DNA from: CAZFZT01 sp964523675
Lineage (GTDB): Bacteria; Planctomycetota; Phycisphaerae; Phycisphaerales; SM1A02
Direction of reading: 5' to 3'
DNA length: 15,322 bases
NCBI GenBank assembly: GCA_964523675.1
Contig: CAZFZT010000077.1
Span: 1-15,322 of the forward strand
This document shows positions 14,138-15,322 of the stretch, in pieces. Within the stretch, counting starts at the first letter, position 1; each line of letters begins with the position of its first letter. Below the pieces are notes generated by a model that was not told the origin of the DNA, made no database searches, and worked only from the letters and a program-made list of their open reading frames with translations. The translations under genes and the position numbers were made by a program.

Positions 14138-14434
14138 ATGCCCAAGGCCTGGAGCAAAAAAGACGAACGCAAGTACGAGCACATCAAGGAATCTTCAAAG
14201 GATCGGGGCGTCTCGACCAAGCGCGCCAAGGAAATCGCAGCCCGAACAGTGAATAAGGATCGCCGCGAGCAGGGGCGCACGCCGAACAAGTCATCGCAAG
14301 GGACCGGCAATCCCAGTCATCCGCTGGCGGAGCGCAGCCGTCAGGAGCTTTACAACCTTGCGAAGAAGAAGGGCGTCGAAGGCCGCAGCAAAATGAACAA
14401 GCGGCAACTCGCCCGCGCGGTGGCTTCGAAGTAG
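14138..14434 (+). CDS. small basic protein with Rho N-terminal-like (SAP-type) domain
   Basis: The 98-residue, Lys/Arg-rich protein begins MPKAWSKKDERKYEHIKESS, continues with EIAARTVNKDRR and GRTPNKSSQGTGNPSHPL, and ends with a Rho-N/SAP-like helix pair (about 66-97: RSRQELYNLAKKKGVEGRSKMNKRQLARAV, here cited in outline). This architecture is widespread in bacteria and often labelled 'plasmid stabilization protein' or 'Rho termination factor N-terminal domain protein'; its real role is unknown, and nucleic-acid binding is the natural guess. The strong Shine-Dalgarno at 14125-14130 selects 14138 over the longer frame from 14078. It is one of the few genes here with a clear ribosome site, which may indicate high expression. 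It could be stress-related, but nothing in the sequence proves that. Confidence 0.85.
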   Translation: MPKAWSKKDERKYEHIKESSKDRGVSTKRAKEIAARTVNKDRREQGRTPNKSSQGTGNPSHPLAERSRQELYNLAKKKGVEGRSKMNKRQLARAVASK

Positions 14435-14440
14435 CCCGCC

Positions 14441-14457
14441 GCTGGTACAATACACCA
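14441..14457 (+). promoter_or_regulatory. -10 box within an inverted repeat, leaderless start
   Basis: TACAAT (14446-14451, five of six matches) ends 6 nt before GTG 14458, so transcription would start at or next to the start codon. The box is enclosed by the inverted repeat CTGGT (14442-14446) and ACCAG (14454-14458), a possible operator. No Shine-Dalgarno is present. Confidence 0.5.
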
Positions 14458-14550
14458 GTGCAGCACCTGTTCATCCGACGGCTGATGCTCGCGGTCGCAG
14501 CGCTCATGCTCTTGGCGGTCGCGCTCTTTGCCTGGCTCAGAACGGCGTAA
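14458..14550 (+). CDS. 30-residue single-span membrane peptide
   Basis: GTG 14458 opens a 30-codon frame to TAA 14548-14550. The product has a short basic start (MQHLFIRR), one hydrophobic helix of about 19 residues rich in Ala, Leu, Val and Met, and a polar end (WLRTA). The positive-inside pattern suggests the N-terminus faces the cytoplasm. The start is supported by a -10 box 6 nt upstream and the reading by GC-rich third positions. It lies 23 bp after the Rho-N protein gene on the same strand and 134 bp before the sigma factor. It is too short for most gene callers. Function is unknown; small regulators of membrane complexes and type I toxins share this form, but nothing here identifies either. 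Confidence 0.55.
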   Translation: MQHLFIRRLMLAVAALMLLAVALFAWLRTA

Positions 14551-14559
14551 CACCCGTTC
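14540..14559. terminator. weak hairpin over the stop of the membrane peptide
   Basis: GAACGG (14540-14545) pairs with CCGTTC (14554-14559) around an 8-nt loop that contains the TAA stop. There is no T-tract. The stem is short and may be chance. Confidence 0.25.
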
Positions 14560-14600
14560 CCTCGGTTCGGGCCGTCCAACAGTTTTCAAGAAACGGGCTT

Positions 14601-14628
14601 GGAATACCTGCGAGCGGCAGGGGTCTTC
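14601..14628 (+). promoter_or_regulatory. possible ECF-type promoter before the sigma gene
   Basis: GGAATA (14601-14606) is followed after 16 nt by GTCTTC (14623-14628), loosely like the GGAAC-N16/17-GTC pattern of ECF promoters. ECF sigma genes are often self-activated, which is the only reason to list it. The remaining leader to ATG 14685 is about 50 nt with no strong Shine-Dalgarno. Confidence 0.18.
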
Positions 14629-14684
14629 TCCATGAGGAGCCGAAAACCGTTCGTAGGGCTCTTCGCACAAATCGGACCTGCGTC

Positions 14685-15281
14685 ATGAGCACCCTTTCTG
14701 AATCGAAACTTCGCTCTTGGATGAACAAGCTCGGGCCACGGCTGATTGTGCTGAGTGCCGGCATCTGTCGTGACCAGCATCGAGCAGAGGAGATCGTGCA
14801 GGAGGCATTCATCAAGTTATGGCGTCAGCCGCCGGATGCGGGCGAAATCGCGTATCCGTCCTGGCTGCGGCGTGTGGTGACGAACCTCTCGATCAATGCG
14901 CTACAGCGCACGAAGCGGCCGCAGACCCTGCCGGAGTTCTCTGGTGACCGGGCCATGCGTTCCGGTACCGACGAGGAGGCCCAGCGACAAGCCGATGCGC
15001 GCGAGGAGCTGCGACAGGTGTCTGGCGCGATGGATCGGCTCGATCCTGCGAAGCGGGCCATCCTCATGCTCCGCGCCCATGAGGGGCTCAGTTACGAGGA
15101 GATTGCAAACCATCTCGATGTGCCGGTAGGCACGGTGATGAGTCGTCTCAATCGTGCCCGCCAGGCGCTGATGGATGAGATGCGAAGCGTCGAAAGCGGG
15201 CGGAACGTCCAATCGTCCGTCCAAAGCGACTCGGCCGACCCCCCCGAGGTCTTCAAGTTCAGAAAGTACAAAAGCGCCTAA
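14685..15281 (+). CDS. RNA polymerase sigma factor, sigma-70/ECF type
   Basis: This group IV (ECF-like) sigma factor directs RNA polymerase to alternative promoters. In its 198 residues, region 2 covers about 10-78, including AEEIVQEAFIKLW (34-46) and WLRRVVTNLSINALQR (60-75). An acidic, Gln-rich linker follows (85-110). Region 4 is at about 113-168, with LDPAKRAILMLR, GLSYEEIANHLDVPVGTV and MSRLNRARQAL, the standard HTH. The tail (170-198) is polar, ending KFRKYKSA. The ATG has no clear Shine-Dalgarno or close -10 box. A cognate anti-sigma gene would be expected directly downstream, but a tandem repeat begins in the stop codon and the window ends, so none can be seen. The signal it answers is unknown. 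Confidence 0.93.
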   Translation: MSTLSESKLRSWMNKLGPRLIVLSAGICRDQHRAEEIVQEAFIKLWRQPPDAGEIAYPSWLRRVVTNLSINALQRTKRPQTLPEFSGDRAMRSGTDEEAQRQADAREELRQVSGAMDRLDPAKRAILMLRAHEGLSYEEIANHLDVPVGTVMSRLNRARQALMDEMRSVESGRNVQSSVQSDSADPPEVFKFRKYKSA

Positions 15282-15322
15282 CACCTAACACCCAACACCT
15301 AACACCCAACACCTAACACCTA
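15279..15322. repeat. tandem heptamer repeat, TAACACC/CAACACC
   Basis: Six full 7-bp units and part of a seventh run from the first base of the sigma-factor stop codon to the window edge. The unit is YAACACC, with first bases in the order T, T, C, T, C, T. The sense strand contains no G at all over 44 nt. The array probably continues past the window. The stop codon TAA is itself the first three bases of unit one. Confidence 0.9.

Noticed and set aside
15279..15322. Telomere of a linear replicon
   Set aside because: The repeat resembles telomeric arrays, but it directly abuts a coding gene, is short, and the window edge is arbitrary; no hairpin end or terminal protein evidence.

Overview
The window is a GC-rich, gene-dense bacterial chromosomal segment. 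It most likely comes from a planctomycete, possibly a Phycisphaerae-type lineage. The grounds are the small membrane proteins headed by a Cys-x2-Cys-Gly-Tyr zinc ribbon, a type 3 prolyl-tRNA synthetase, kynurenine 3-monooxygenase beside ordinary housekeeping genes, few Shine-Dalgarno sites, and two palindromic repeats of kinds I recall from planctomycete genomes. This placement is inference; no rRNA or tRNA gene is present to fix it.

Layout, left to right. Positions 1-603 hold the possible tail of a truncated gene, a dense array of perfect inverted repeats (222-369) and one weak minus-strand ORF. A Na/Pi cotransporter gene (604-2199, +) converges with kynurenine 3-monooxygenase (kmo, 2275-3672, -), which is divergent from fructose-1,6-bisphosphatase (3772-4815, +). 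A small overlooked ORF (4921-5040, +) runs into the end of trpC (5047-5901, -), which is divergent from a CPBP-type membrane protease (5900-6979, +). HPr (7136-7417, +) converges with an AsmA-like membrane-anchored protein (7470-8363, -). Prolyl-tRNA synthetase (8534-10084, +) ends in a long palindrome. It is followed by a same-strand run of three uncharacterised envelope proteins (10182-11773): a membrane protein with a winged-helix-like tail, a zinc-ribbon membrane protein and a lipoprotein. A conserved-looking 101-residue protein (11814-12119, -) is divergent from rimO (12234-13859, +). The right end has a Rho-N-domain basic protein (14138-14434), a 30-residue membrane peptide (14458-14550), an ECF-type sigma factor (14685-15281), and a heptamer tandem repeat that begins in the sigma factor's stop codon and runs off the window.

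The genes do not form one pathway. kmo and trpC both concern tryptophan metabolism but are not in an operon. fbp (gluconeogenesis) and HPr (carbon regulation) are separate housekeeping units. Most transcription units are short, and many adjacent genes lie on opposite strands.

The most interesting signals are not gene families. (1) Six start codons lack a Shine-Dalgarno but have a -10-like hexamer (TAnnnT, or AATAAT) ending only 6-8 nt upstream, the geometry of leaderless mRNAs; rimO is close to it. The two genes where both a clear Shine-Dalgarno and a -10 are visible (fbp and the AsmA-like gene) have the -10 further upstream. (2) A two-hairpin repeat sits in frame inside the TRAM domain of rimO. 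(3) The terminal heptamer repeat is G-free on the sense strand with regularly spaced YC dinucleotides, so it could be a Rho-loading site as well as an unstable repeat. (4) The hairpin array at 222-369 includes a loop perfectly complementary to a distant stem arm.
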